Positions 1 through 6,098 of a stretch of 11,581 bases of DNA are shown here, in pieces; the first letter of the stretch is position 1; every line of letters begins with the position of its first letter. The translations under genes were made by a program, and so were the position numbers. The stretch covers positions 1-11,581 of the forward strand of contig VGKK01000028.1 in NCBI GenBank assembly GCA_016867095.1. Direction: 5' to 3'. Below the pieces are notes generated by a model that was not told the origin of the DNA, did no database searches, and saw nothing but the letters and a program-made list of their open reading frames with translations. The stretch is from Candidatus Omnitrophota bacterium. Lineage in GTDB: Bacteria; Omnitrophota; Gorgyraeia; Gygaellales; Profunditerraquicolaceae.

Positions 1-319
1 CGCCGTGATAGGCGGCAAGATATTTTTCCGCCACCTTTTTTACCGCGCCTAGTAAAGCTTCGCCTTTAAATTCATTTTTGGCTTTTTCAATAATCTTATC
101 ATCCACATCCGTCACGTTGCGCACAAATTTAACCTGATACCCCTTATAGGCAAGATAGCGCCTGGCCACATCAAAGATATAGGCGCTGCGGGCATGGCCG
201 ATATGCGGCTCATCATAAACCGTAGGGCCGCAGACATAGATTTTTACTTCTGACTGCTGGGAAGGTTCAGGCAAGGACTCTTTCTTTCGGGTGAGGGAAT
301 TGTAAATAAAAATGGACAT
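1..319 (-). CDS. cysS: Cysteinyl-tRNA synthetase, N-terminal part (cut by window edge)
   Basis: This cytoplasmic class I aminoacyl-tRNA synthetase activates cysteine with ATP and loads it onto tRNA-Cys. Only the first 106 codons are in the window. The translation begins MSIFIYNSLTRKKE, matching the usual start of the family. It continues with YVCGPTVYDEPHIGHAR, which holds the first zinc-ligand cysteine (C30) and the HIGH ATP-binding signature (residues 39-42). VRNVTDVDDKI follows, another conserved block of the Rossmann catalytic core. The start at 319 is fixed by this alignment. No Shine-Dalgarno sequence precedes it: the upstream bases are A/T-rich and belong to a palindromic spacer element. 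It lies downstream of cysE with a 160-base gap, so cysteine synthesis and cysteine charging are adjacent, as in Bacillus. The identification is very secure; the C-terminal part is not visible. Confidence 0.97.
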   Translation of the reverse strand, partial: MSIFIYNSLTRKKESLPEPSQQSEVKIYVCGPTVYDEPHIGHARSAYIFDVARRYLAYKGYQVKFVRNVTDVDDKIIEKAKNEFKGEALLGAVKKVAEKYLAAYHG

Positions 320-327
320 TTATTAAA

Positions 328-479
328 TAAATCACAAATCACAATACACAAATCACAAACAAGTTACAATACCAAATGGCCAAATTACCAAAAAATTTTT
401 TTAGCTAAAAATGGTGTTTTGGCCATTGTGATTTTGGTATTTGGTATTGTCTGTAATTTGTGATTTGGAATTTGTAATT
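328..479. repeat. Palindromic spacer element with heptamer repeat arms (cysE-cysS)
   Basis: This A/T-rich imperfect inverted repeat fills the whole cysE-cysS spacer. The left arm (about 328-389) begins with four 7-base units of the form AATCACA at 330-357, the third degenerate. The right arm (about 412-479) carries the complementary words TTGTGATTT and ATTTGTAATTT, plus the matching pair ACAATACCAAATGGCC and GGTATTTGGTATTGT. The loop is an A/T run near 390-411. The element abuts the cysE stop on one side and ends about 8 bases before the cysS ATG. I see no U-tract that would make it a canonical terminator. Function unknown. Confidence 0.75.
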
Positions 480-1166
480 TTAATTTCCCCTATTTTCTAA
501 TTCTCTGACTCTCTTCTCTAGCTCTTCAATGGTCTGCATAATCGGGTCAAGCACGTGGATATGATCAAGGCTGACTTCAATTTTCTTGCCGTCCTGCTTG
601 GTAACCCTGCCGGGGACCCCGACTACCGTAGAATTCGGCGGCACATCATTAATCACCACGGCGTTTGCGCCGATATAGGAATTATCTCCGACGGTAATAT
701 TGCCTAATACCTTGGCGCCGGTGCCGATAACCACGTTATTGCCGATAGTAGGGTGGCGCTTGCCTTTTTCCAGGCCTGTCCCGCCCAGGGTAACGCCCTG
801 ATATAAAAGTACGCCGTCGCCGATAACCGCGGTTTCGCCAATCACCACGCCCATGCCGTGGTCAATGAAAAAATCCCTGCCTATTCTTGCGCCCGGGTGT
901 ATCTCAATGCCGGTCATATGGCGGGAAAACTGGCTGATCAGGCGCGCCAGAAAGAAAAGGCGTATTGTATAGAAAAAATGCGCCTGGCGATGGTAGATTA
1001 AGGCATGCAGGCCCTGGTATAAAAGCAGCACTTCTAAAAAACTCTTGGCTGCCGGGTCTTTCTTCTGCGCGTTCCTGACTTCTCTGTAAAACAAAGCGGA
1101 AAGAATGATAATTTTTGAGGTTACTAAGAGAAAAATAACGCCCAATATTTTTAACCAGACGATCAT
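480..1166 (-). CDS. cysE: Serine O-acetyltransferase with extra N-terminal hydrophobic segment
   Basis: It transfers acetyl from acetyl-CoA to L-serine, giving O-acetylserine, the first step of cysteine synthesis. The 228 residues are close to the short Bacillus-type enzyme (about 217). The conserved N-terminal block is KDPAAKSFLEVLLLYQGLHA (36-55). TGIEIHPGARIG (85-96) opens the left-handed beta-helix of hexapeptide repeats. FIDHGMGVVIGET holds the catalytic pair D102-H103, and GGTGLEKGKRHPTIG (128-142) the CoA/serine loop. A charged coiled tail follows (about 205-226). Unusually, residues 3-27 form a hydrophobic stretch that Bacillus CysE lacks and that could anchor the enzyme to the membrane. 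The start at 1166 is well supported: GGAGGA lies 3 bases upstream and no other ATG precedes the catalytic domain. It follows ispF after a 246-base spacer holding a composite hairpin element. Confidence 0.96.
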   Translation of the reverse strand: MIVWLKILGVIFLLVTSKIIILSALFYREVRNAQKKDPAAKSFLEVLLLYQGLHALIYHRQAHFFYTIRLFFLARLISQFSRHMTGIEIHPGARIGRDFFIDHGMGVVIGETAVIGDGVLLYQGVTLGGTGLEKGKRHPTIGNNVVIGTGAKVLGNITVGDNSYIGANAVVINDVPPNSTVVGVPGRVTKQDGKKIEVSLDHIHVLDPIMQTIEELEKRVRELENRGN

Positions 1167-1170
1167 TTGT

Positions 1171-1176
1171 CCTCCT
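1171..1176 (-). promoter_or_regulatory. Shine-Dalgarno site of cysE
   Basis: On the minus strand AAGGAGGA stands just before CAAATG. It fixes the cysE start so that the hydrophobic N-terminus is included. The site is the last part of the composite element and is shared almost base for base with the clpC leader. Confidence 0.85.
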
Positions 1177-1207
1177 TCAATGAGCGCATAACTTACGGAA
1201 GCGCGTT

Positions 1208-1297
1208 ACCCGAGCTTATCGGAAAGTTCGGTATGCCGCTTTCTGCGGCAACACCCGAGCTTATCGGAAAGCTCGGTATGCCGCCTTCTGCGGCAAG
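1208..1297. repeat. Two tandem 45-bp repeats, each with two small hairpins
   Basis: Copy 1 is 1208-1252 and copy 2 is 1253-1297; they differ at 3 of 45 positions. On the minus strand each unit holds GCCGCAGAAGGCGGC-type and CCGAGCTT...AAGCTCGG-type stem-loops. The pair lies inside module d of the composite element and has no counterpart in the clpC copy, so it looks like a local loop expansion. The unit is a multiple of three and reads open on the minus strand, but I see no sign of a protein. Confidence 0.9.
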
Positions 1298-1412
1298 CGC
1301 GACGTAAGTTATTTGCGCGAATTGAATCCTTGACATTTTTCCGATGAATCCAAGAGACAAAATGTCAAGGGTCAAATTCAGCCAACGAACTTATGGTACA
1401 TAAGTTCGGGTT

Positions 1413-1895
1413 TCATTTGACCTCATATATCACAGCTACCGCGTAACAGGCAATGGCCTGCCTGCTCCCCAATTCCCCCAGGCCTTCATTGGTCTTAGCC
1501 TTTACATTTACACAAGACGAGTCAATTTGTAAAACCTGGGCTATTTTTTCCCGCATCTGTTTTTTAAAAGGCGATAATACCGGTTCCTGCGCGATGACCA
1601 CGGAATCTATATTATTTATGCTATAACCTTTACTCTTTACTAAATCCGCCGTTATTTTCAATAACTCGGAGCTGGCGACATTATGGTATTTAGGATCAGT
1701 ATCGGGAAAATGCTCGCCGATATCGCCTTGTGCCAGCGCGCCTAATAAGGCGTCGCAAACAGCGTGTATCAGCGCGTCGCCGTCAGAATGGCCCAAGAGG
1801 CCTTTAATATAGGGAATTTCTATCCCGCCGATAAATAACTTGCGGCCTTCCACGAGCCGGTGGATATCGTAACCAATGCCTATTCGGTGAGACAT
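1413..1895 (-). CDS. ispF: 2-C-methyl-D-erythritol 2,4-cyclodiphosphate synthase
   Basis: It converts the CDP-methylerythritol phosphate intermediate to the cyclic diphosphate, releasing CMP, in the non-mevalonate (MEP) isoprenoid pathway. The enzyme is a cytoplasmic trimer. Its 160 residues are the normal family length. RIGIGYDIHRL provides metal ligands D10 and H12, and LLGHSDGDALIHAVCDALLGA provides the third ligand H44. GDIGEHFPDTDP (57-68) is the conserved substrate loop, and VNVKAKTNEGLGELG (129-143) the nucleotide-binding segment. The start at 1895 is only 2 bases after the ispD stop, so translation is probably coupled; I see no strong ribosome site of its own. The final codons GTC AAA TGA lie inside the end of the downstream composite repeat, so the last residue and the stop are shared with that element. 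Confidence 0.97.
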   Translation of the reverse strand: MSHRIGIGYDIHRLVEGRKLFIGGIEIPYIKGLLGHSDGDALIHAVCDALLGALAQGDIGEHFPDTDPKYHNVASSELLKITADLVKSKGYSINNIDSVVIAQEPVLSPFKKQMREKIAQVLQIDSSCVNVKAKTNEGLGELGSRQAIACYAVAVIYEVK

Positions 1896-1897
1896 AA

Positions 1898-2605
1898 TTA
1901 CAATTTTTGAATTTTTGCTATTGCCTGCGCGATTACCAAGTCTTCGGGCGTGGTAATCTTGAGATTAAAATACGCGCCCCTTACCACAGCGACCTTTGCC
2001 CCTAATTTCTCCACTAACGCCGCGTCATCCGTAACCGGCGTATCCGCGAACCTGCGGTAGGCCTCCAGGATTAATTCTCTTTTAAATGCCTGCGGCGTCT
2101 GCGCCTCCCACAGATTATTTCTCTCCAGCGTCCTCTTAACGATTACCAAACTTGTGACTTGTGACTTGTGACCTGTGACTTCCTTTACTGTCGCCTTCAC
2201 CGGCACCGCGGCAATGGCTGCGCCGTCCTTGGCTGCGGCAAAAAGCGCGGCAGATATCATTTCTCTGGTGATAAACGGCCTAGCGCCATCATGGATAAGC
2301 ACCAAATCCGCGTCGGCAGGCACTGCCTTTAAGCCGTTCATTACCGAATCCTGGCGTAATCTGCCCCCCAAAACCACATCACTAATTTTATTTATCCGAT
2401 ATTGCCTTATCTTTGCAATAAGGCCCTTTGAGTTTGCGGGATTGGCTACCAGAATAATATTTTTAATGCCGGGGTGCGCGTTTAATGCCTCAAGGCAATA
2501 GATGATTACCGGTTTAGAATTAATTTTGTTTAGCGGCTTGGAAACTTGAGCACCAAATCTTAAGCCCGCTCCCGCGGCAAGCACTATAGCGCTGGCATGG
2601 CTCAT
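1898..2605 (-). CDS. ispD: 2-C-methyl-D-erythritol 4-phosphate cytidylyltransferase
   Basis: It joins CTP and methylerythritol 4-phosphate to make CDP-methylerythritol, the MEP pathway step two reactions before IspF. There are 235 residues. AIVLAAGAGLRFG (6-18) is the nucleotide-binding loop with R16. K23 follows in SKPL, where most relatives have PKQ. GGRLRQDSVMNGL (80-92) and the metal-site block HDGARPF (105-111) are intact. WEAQTPQAF and TDDAALVEKLG mark the C-terminal half. The ATG at 2605 overlaps the stop of the PIN/TRAM gene as ATGA, implying coupled translation. The unusual part is residues 143-151 (VTGHKSQVT), encoded by four tandem 7-base repeats. This segment lengthens the hairpin between KEV and RTL by about seven residues compared with the pattern I remember for the family. 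The active-site motifs are unaffected, so the enzyme is probably functional. Confidence 0.96.
   Translation of the reverse strand: MSHASAIVLAAGAGLRFGAQVSKPLNKINSKPVIIYCLEALNAHPGIKNIILVANPANSKGLIAKIRQYRINKISDVVLGGRLRQDSVMNGLKAVPADADLVLIHDGARPFITREMISAALFAAAKDGAAIAAVPVKATVKEVTGHKSQVTSLVIVKRTLERNNLWEAQTPQAFKRELILEAYRRFADTPVTDDAALVEKLGAKVAVVRGAYFNLKITTPEDLVIAQAIAKIQKL
2153..2180. repeat. Four 7-base tandem units inside the ispD coding sequence
   Basis: On the coding strand the unit is RGTCACA (R = A or G), four times in 28 bases, covering the third base of codon 142 through codon 151. Three units make 21 bases, or seven codons, so gain or loss of three units keeps the frame. The unit resembles the AATCACA heptamer at 330-357 in the cysE-cysS spacer. 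It looks like a spacer-type repeat tolerated within a gene. Confidence 0.85.
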
Positions 2606-3570
2606 CTTTCTAATTTAGTAAAAATCATCCTGCCTGCCTGCGTCTGTAAAACAGAGGTAACCGCCACTTTTACCTGTTGGCCGATCAGCCGGCGCGCGTC
2701 TTCTACCACGACCATTGTGCCGTCATCCAGGTATCCCACCCCCTGGTTATGTTCCTTGCCTTCCTTGATGAGTTTAATCTCCATCTGTTCGCCGGCAAAA
2801 ACCACGGGTTTTAAGGCATTGGCCAGCTCATTGATATTTAACACCTTTATCCCCTGAAAGGCAGCTACGCGATTCAGGTTAAAATCCACGGTCAAAATCT
2901 TGCCCTCTAACAACTGGGCTAATTTTACGAGCTTAGCGTCCACCTCCGGGACATCGGGGAATTCTTCTTCATGCAGGCTTATATCCAACCCGGCCTCCTT
3001 CTGGATAACGTGGAGAATCTCTAAGCCCCTCCTTCCCCTCTGGCGCTTAATCGGGTCGGTGGAATCGGCAATCTGCTGCAGTTCTTTTAAAACGAACCGG
3101 GGGATAACTACTTTGCCACTTAAGAATTTTGTTTTGAATATATCCTGGATGCGGCCGTCAATAATCGCGCTGGTATCCAGGACAGTTACCTCTTCCGGCT
3201 GGTCCTGCCGCCGCAGCCGCACATAAGGAATGATGATATTGAATTCATCCTTGCCGCGCAGGCCGATGACCATGCCTAAATAACAAAATACCAAAGTCAA
3301 CACCAGCTTTATCGGGCTTTCAGCAGGCACTTTTGCCAAAAGAGAAACCGCATCCCCGACGACCTTGGCCATAAATATGCCCAGGATGAGCCCGAATACG
3401 GCGCCGGAAAGCCCGCTTACCGAGACGCGGCGCATCCCCAGCTCCATAAGTATCATCACTAAAGCCGCCGCCCCGCCCAATATGCCGCCCACCAAAGACG
3501 CGTTTCCAATTTGATAGCCCACAATCGCGCTGGCAATAACAAAAAGAATACGCACTAATAGTAAATTCAT
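2602..3570 (-). CDS. YacL-type membrane protein with PIN and TRAM domains
   Basis: This belongs to the family of Bacillus YacL, a membrane-anchored PIN-domain protein whose substrate I cannot name with certainty; PIN domains are usually metal-dependent ribonucleases. There are 322 residues. Four hydrophobic helices lie at about 4-22, 26-43, 52-72 and 88-104. The PIN domain covers about 128-240: VLDTSAIIDGRI gives acidic residues D132 and D138, VLKELQQIAD the central acidic position, and LTVDFNLN the last one. A TRAM domain, a small predicted RNA-binding beta-barrel, fills about 262-322. The start at 3570 has GGAGG six bases upstream. The stop overlaps the ispD start (ATGA). In Bacillus the same protein lies between disA and ispD; here disA is absent and radA is the upstream neighbour. 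Family assignment is secure, precise role unknown. Confidence 0.93.
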   Translation of the reverse strand: MNLLLVRILFVIASAIVGYQIGNASLVGGILGGAAALVMILMELGMRRVSVSGLSGAVFGLILGIFMAKVVGDAVSLLAKVPAESPIKLVLTLVFCYLGMVIGLRGKDEFNIIIPYVRLRRQDQPEEVTVLDTSAIIDGRIQDIFKTKFLSGKVVIPRFVLKELQQIADSTDPIKRQRGRRGLEILHVIQKEAGLDISLHEEEFPDVPEVDAKLVKLAQLLEGKILTVDFNLNRVAAFQGIKVLNINELANALKPVVFAGEQMEIKLIKEGKEHNQGVGYLDDGTMVVVEDARRLIGQQVKVAVTSVLQTQAGRMIFTKLER

Positions 3571-3599
3571 TCCTGCCCTCCGTTATTTACGACATATAT

Positions 3600-3756
3600 T
3601 ATTTTAATTGCGAACATCAGAATACCAGAGTATCAGAACTGGAATATCAGATTATCAGAACATCAGAAACGCAAAAAAATCTATGCTTTTTCTGATAATC
3701 TGATCCTCTGATAATCCCGTTCTGATATTCTGATAATCAGATAATCGCTTTTAACA
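3600..3756. repeat. 157-bp palindromic repeat, copy A (radA-yacL)
   Basis: This copy matches 5928-6084 at 156 of 157 positions; the only difference is A3660 versus G5988. The arms are built from roughly 8-base units ending in ATCAG, inverted around an A-rich centre near 3671-3686. The ends are imperfect terminal inverted repeats, TTAATTGCGA (3604-3613) and TTAAAAGCGA read from the other strand (3745-3754). About 18 of 25 terminal bases match, and TTAA stands at both tips. The element starts 5 bases after the radA stop, and its TTAATTGCGA end lies 33 bases before the yacL ATG. It has no coding capacity and no terminator U-tract on the transcribed strand. Confidence 0.92.
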
Positions 3757-3761
3757 GATTG

Positions 3762-5135
3762 TTACATTCTCAATACAATATCCAGGGCCTCTCTTAAAGT
3801 GGAAACCGCGATTAATTCCATGCCTTCTTTATGATAATTCCCTAAATTTTTATGATTGTTTTTCGGCAATATACAATGCTTAAAGCCTAATTTCTCCGCC
3901 TCGTTGATGCGCAAAATAGCTTGGGACACGCTCCTTATCTCGCCTGCCAGGCCCACTTCTCCCAGAATAATCGCTTGGGGCATAATTTGCTGCTCGCGGA
4001 ATGCCGAGGCTACCGCCGCGCAAACCGCCAAATCCGCTGCCGGGTCTTCCACCTTTATCCCGCCGGCTACATTCACAAATATATCTTCCGCCTCCAGGTG
4101 CAGGCCCATCCTTTTTTCTAAAACCGCCACTAACAGCGCCAGGCGGTTATAATCAAACCCCTGGGCGCGCCTGCGGGCATAGCCGAAACTGGACTTACTG
4201 ACCAAAGCCTGGATTTCCACCAGGAGCGGCCGCGTCCCTTCCAAAACAGAAGTTACCACCGAGCCGGAAATATCTTTCGGCCTTTCCGATAAAAATATCT
4301 CTGAAGGATTCCTCACCTCCTCCAGGCCGTAAGCGCCCATTTCAAAGACCCCGATTTCATTGGTTGAGCCGAACCTGTTCTTTACCGCCCGTAAAATCCG
4401 GTATATGGAAAACCTGTCTCCCTCAAAATAAAGCACGGTATCCACAATGTGCTCCAGGACCCGCGGCCCGGCGAGCGTGCCTTCCTTGGTGACATGGCCG
4501 ATGATAAAAACCGTGGTGCCGCTGGTCTTGGCTAATTGCGTCAGTATGCCGGCGCACTCCCTGACCTGGCTGACGCTGCCCGGCGAAGAACTGATACTCG
4601 GCTCAAAAGTAACCTGTATGGAATCAATAATTACCACATCGGGATTAATCTTTTTTATATATTCAATAATTAAAGATAGGTCGGTCTGGTTAACAATATA
4701 CAGCTCTTCCGAGGCCACGCTCCCTAAACGCTTGGCCCTTAGTTTTGTCTGGCTTACTGATTCTTCGCCGCTGACATAAAGCACGGTCTTTTTTTGTTGG
4801 GTGAGCTGGTTGGATATCTGCAGGGCAATCGTGGACTTGCCGATCCCCGGGTCTCCGCCGATTAAAATAACCGAACCTGCGACTATGCCGCCCCCCAATA
4901 CCCTATCCAGCTCTAAAATCTCGGTCTTCAGGCGGCTGGTCTCTTTTACCTGCACATCTCTTAATAATACCGGCTCATCTTTATACAGGGCAGTGCGTTC
5001 CTTTGTTTTTTTGGAAGGCAGGGTATAATCCTCTTCCACAAAAGAATTCCAGCTGCTGCAATCCGGGCACCTGCCCAGCCATTTGGGCGACTGATAACCG
5101 CAATTCTGGCAGGTGAATATGGTCTTTGTCTTCAT
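3762..5135 (-). CDS. radA: DNA repair protein RadA
   Basis: RadA is a RecA-like ATPase that drives branch migration of recombination intermediates and works with RecA on DNA. The 457 residues are the standard length. The N-terminal zinc finger has C9, C12, C23 and C26 in CQNCG...CPDC. Walker A is GDPGIGKS (94-101) and Walker B VVIIDS (167-172). The RadA-specific KNRFG motif (252-256) is intact. The C-terminal third (about 285-457) is the Lon-protease-like domain, with GGIKVEDPAADLA and LGEVGLAGEIR blocks. The zinc finger fixes the start at 5135, but no Shine-Dalgarno sequence is present because a palindromic repeat runs almost to the ATG. In Bacillus radA directly follows clpC; here mlaEFD lies between them. 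Identification is very secure. Confidence 0.98.
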   Translation of the reverse strand: MKTKTIFTCQNCGYQSPKWLGRCPDCSSWNSFVEEDYTLPSKKTKERTALYKDEPVLLRDVQVKETSRLKTEILELDRVLGGGIVAGSVILIGGDPGIGKSTIALQISNQLTQQKKTVLYVSGEESVSQTKLRAKRLGSVASEELYIVNQTDLSLIIEYIKKINPDVVIIDSIQVTFEPSISSSPGSVSQVRECAGILTQLAKTSGTTVFIIGHVTKEGTLAGPRVLEHIVDTVLYFEGDRFSIYRILRAVKNRFGSTNEIGVFEMGAYGLEEVRNPSEIFLSERPKDISGSVVTSVLEGTRPLLVEIQALVSKSSFGYARRRAQGFDYNRLALLVAVLEKRMGLHLEAEDIFVNVAGGIKVEDPAADLAVCAAVASAFREQQIMPQAIILGEVGLAGEIRSVSQAILRINEAEKLGFKHCILPKNNHKNLGNYHKEGMELIAVSTLREALDIVLRM

Positions 5136-5137
5136 AA

Positions 5138-5278
5138 TAGTTAATACCAGTTACTATTGGTTACTAACGGAATTTTAAAAAATAATTTGTTGGTTACTAA
5201 CGGTTACGTTTTTGTAACCGATAGTAACGACTAGTAACAAACCTGTTATTTTACTTGTTATTAGTAACCGTTAGTAAC
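5138..5278. repeat. Palindromic element with 10-base units (mlaD-radA)
   Basis: The spacer is built from a 10-base unit of the type GTTACTAACG, repeated in both orientations to form one long imperfect palindrome. The centre is a perfect 7-bp stem, CGGTTAC and GTAACCG, around a T-rich loop near 5200-5220. The outer words (near 5140-5180 and 5260-5278) also pair with each other. The element starts directly after the mlaD stop and ends within a few bases of the radA ATG, leaving no room for a ribosome site. It is unrelated in sequence to the repeats at 3600 and 5928. Confidence 0.8.
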
Positions 5279-5893
5279 TTATTTTTTCTCCTTGGTCTTC
5301 CAGAATAACTTCCAGGGGTTTCTGCGCACGTCGCTTATTAATGCCTCCAGCTCATTATATATTGTATCGTTATAAAGCAGTTTGCCGAGCGTGCCTTCCT
5401 GGTTTTTTATTTTAACAATACTCTCGTCTATATTGGCAGTGATGTCTTTGGCCAGCTGGGCTACTTCATGCATGGCAATGGGGTCACTGCCGGTCAATGC
5501 GCCGCCCGGAGCCAGGGGCTGGGTATAATTATTCCCGGGCATAATCTCAATATACTTTTCCCCCAGGAGCCCCAAGGTATTTACCCAAACAGTAGAGTCA
5601 GAAGGTATCCTTACTTCCTTATTGACCCAGCCTACTATCTTGACCCGGGTTTTTTTCTCCGCCGGAAAAAAGAAAAACTTTAAGGCCTGGACCTCGCCTA
5701 TATCCACGCCCGCGAACCTTACGGGCGCGCCGACCTTTACGCCGTTAACGAAATTAAAAATAAAATTAACCCGGTAACCCGAAGTCCAGTTTTTAAAATT
5801 CCCTATCAACAAGACGAAGGTCACTAAAATTACCAGGCCGACAAAGACAAACGCCCCAACTTTTAATTCCAGTTTAGTTTTGCCAAATAGCAT
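5279..5893 (-). CDS. mlaD: MCE-family lipid transport protein MlaD
   Basis: This is the inner-membrane-anchored, periplasmic substrate-binding component of the Mla ABC system, which carries phospholipids between the outer and inner membranes. MCE subunits form hexameric rings. There are 204 residues. A short cytoplasmic N-terminus is followed by a single membrane helix at about 12-31. The MCE domain spans about 39-119, with PVRFAGVDIGEV (57-68) and LGLLGEKYIEIMPG (107-120) as hallmark blocks. The tail (about 167-198) carries GTLGKLLYNDTIYNEL and RRNPWKLFW, a pattern common in MCE proteins. A GGAGG site 7 bases before the ATG supports the start. It is separated from mlaF by 205 bases containing a 157-bp repeat, so it may be expressed partly from its own promoter. 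No mlaC or mlaB is visible nearby. Confidence 0.93.
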   Translation of the reverse strand: MLFGKTKLELKVGAFVFVGLVILVTFVLLIGNFKNWTSGYRVNFIFNFVNGVKVGAPVRFAGVDIGEVQALKFFFFPAEKKTRVKIVGWVNKEVRIPSDSTVWVNTLGLLGEKYIEIMPGNNYTQPLAPGGALTGSDPIAMHEVAQLAKDITANIDESIVKIKNQEGTLGKLLYNDTIYNELEALISDVRRNPWKLFWKTKEKK

Positions 5894-5927
5894 TTTTAAG
5901 CCTCCATCGTATAATATGTTTATTTCA

Positions 5928-6084
5928 TATTTTAATTGCGAACATCAGAATACCAGAGTATCAGAACTGGAATATCAGATTATCAGAGCATCAGAAACGC
6001 AAAAAAATCTATGCTTTTTCTGATAATCTGATCCTCTGATAATCCCGTTCTGATATTCTGATAATCAGATAATCGCTTTTAACA
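5928..6084. repeat. 157-bp palindromic repeat, copy B (mlaF-mlaD)
   Basis: This is the near-identical partner of 3600-3756 in the same orientation, with one mismatch. It lies 14 bases past the mlaF stop, and its TTAATTGCGA end (from 5932) is 38 bases before the mlaD ATG. The two copies enclose mlaD and radA as direct repeats about 2.3 kb apart. The unique A/T-rich stretch between this copy and mlaD contains TATTAT (minus strand, 5911-5916), a possible -10 box. Confidence 0.92.
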
Positions 6085-6098
6085 AATCGATCTTCCAA

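Larger units (their letters stand above)
1171..1420 (-). repeat. Composite modular hairpin element, copy 1 (ispF-cysE)
   Basis: Modules in transcription order are as follows. (a) TCAAATGAAACCC, which contains the ispF stop TGA, then a perfect 10-bp hairpin (1399-1408 with 1386-1395, 3-base loop), then GGCTGAATTTGACC. (b) A hairpin with 12-bp perfect arms at 1359-1370 and 1328-1339. (c) GGATTCAATT. (d) A distant inverted pair, 1303-1312 with 1188-1197 (ATAACTTACG type), enclosing two 45-bp tandem copies. (e) CTCATTGAAGGAGGA, the cysE ribosome site. The same modules in the same order occur at 10161-10420 upstream of clpC. The last 29 bases (1171-1199) match 10161-10189 at 26 of 29 positions. 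The stem sequences of module b differ completely between the copies while pairing is kept, which suggests selection on structure or an inverted-repeat mobile origin. Confidence 0.8.

Noticed and set aside
1328..1370. Rho-independent terminator or TTGACA promoter box in the ispF-cysE spacer
   Set aside because: The 12-bp stem is perfect, but no U-tract follows it on the transcribed strand. TTGACA has no matching -10 box at a normal distance and lies within the stem.
1193..1375. A 60-codon open frame on the minus strand between ispF and cysE
   Set aside because: It is a translation of the 45-bp tandem repeats and hairpin stems. The two 15-residue repeats arise from the DNA repeat, there is no ribosome site, and the segment is part of a repeat family also found before clpC.
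3604..3754. TTAA as a proven target-site duplication of a transposon
   Set aside because: TTAA is palindromic and common in A/T-rich DNA, and no empty site is available for comparison. It is noted as a possible terminus only.
3600..3756. CRISPR array
   Set aside because: The repeat words are only about 8 bases, irregular and inverted around a centre, without unique spacers of constant length.
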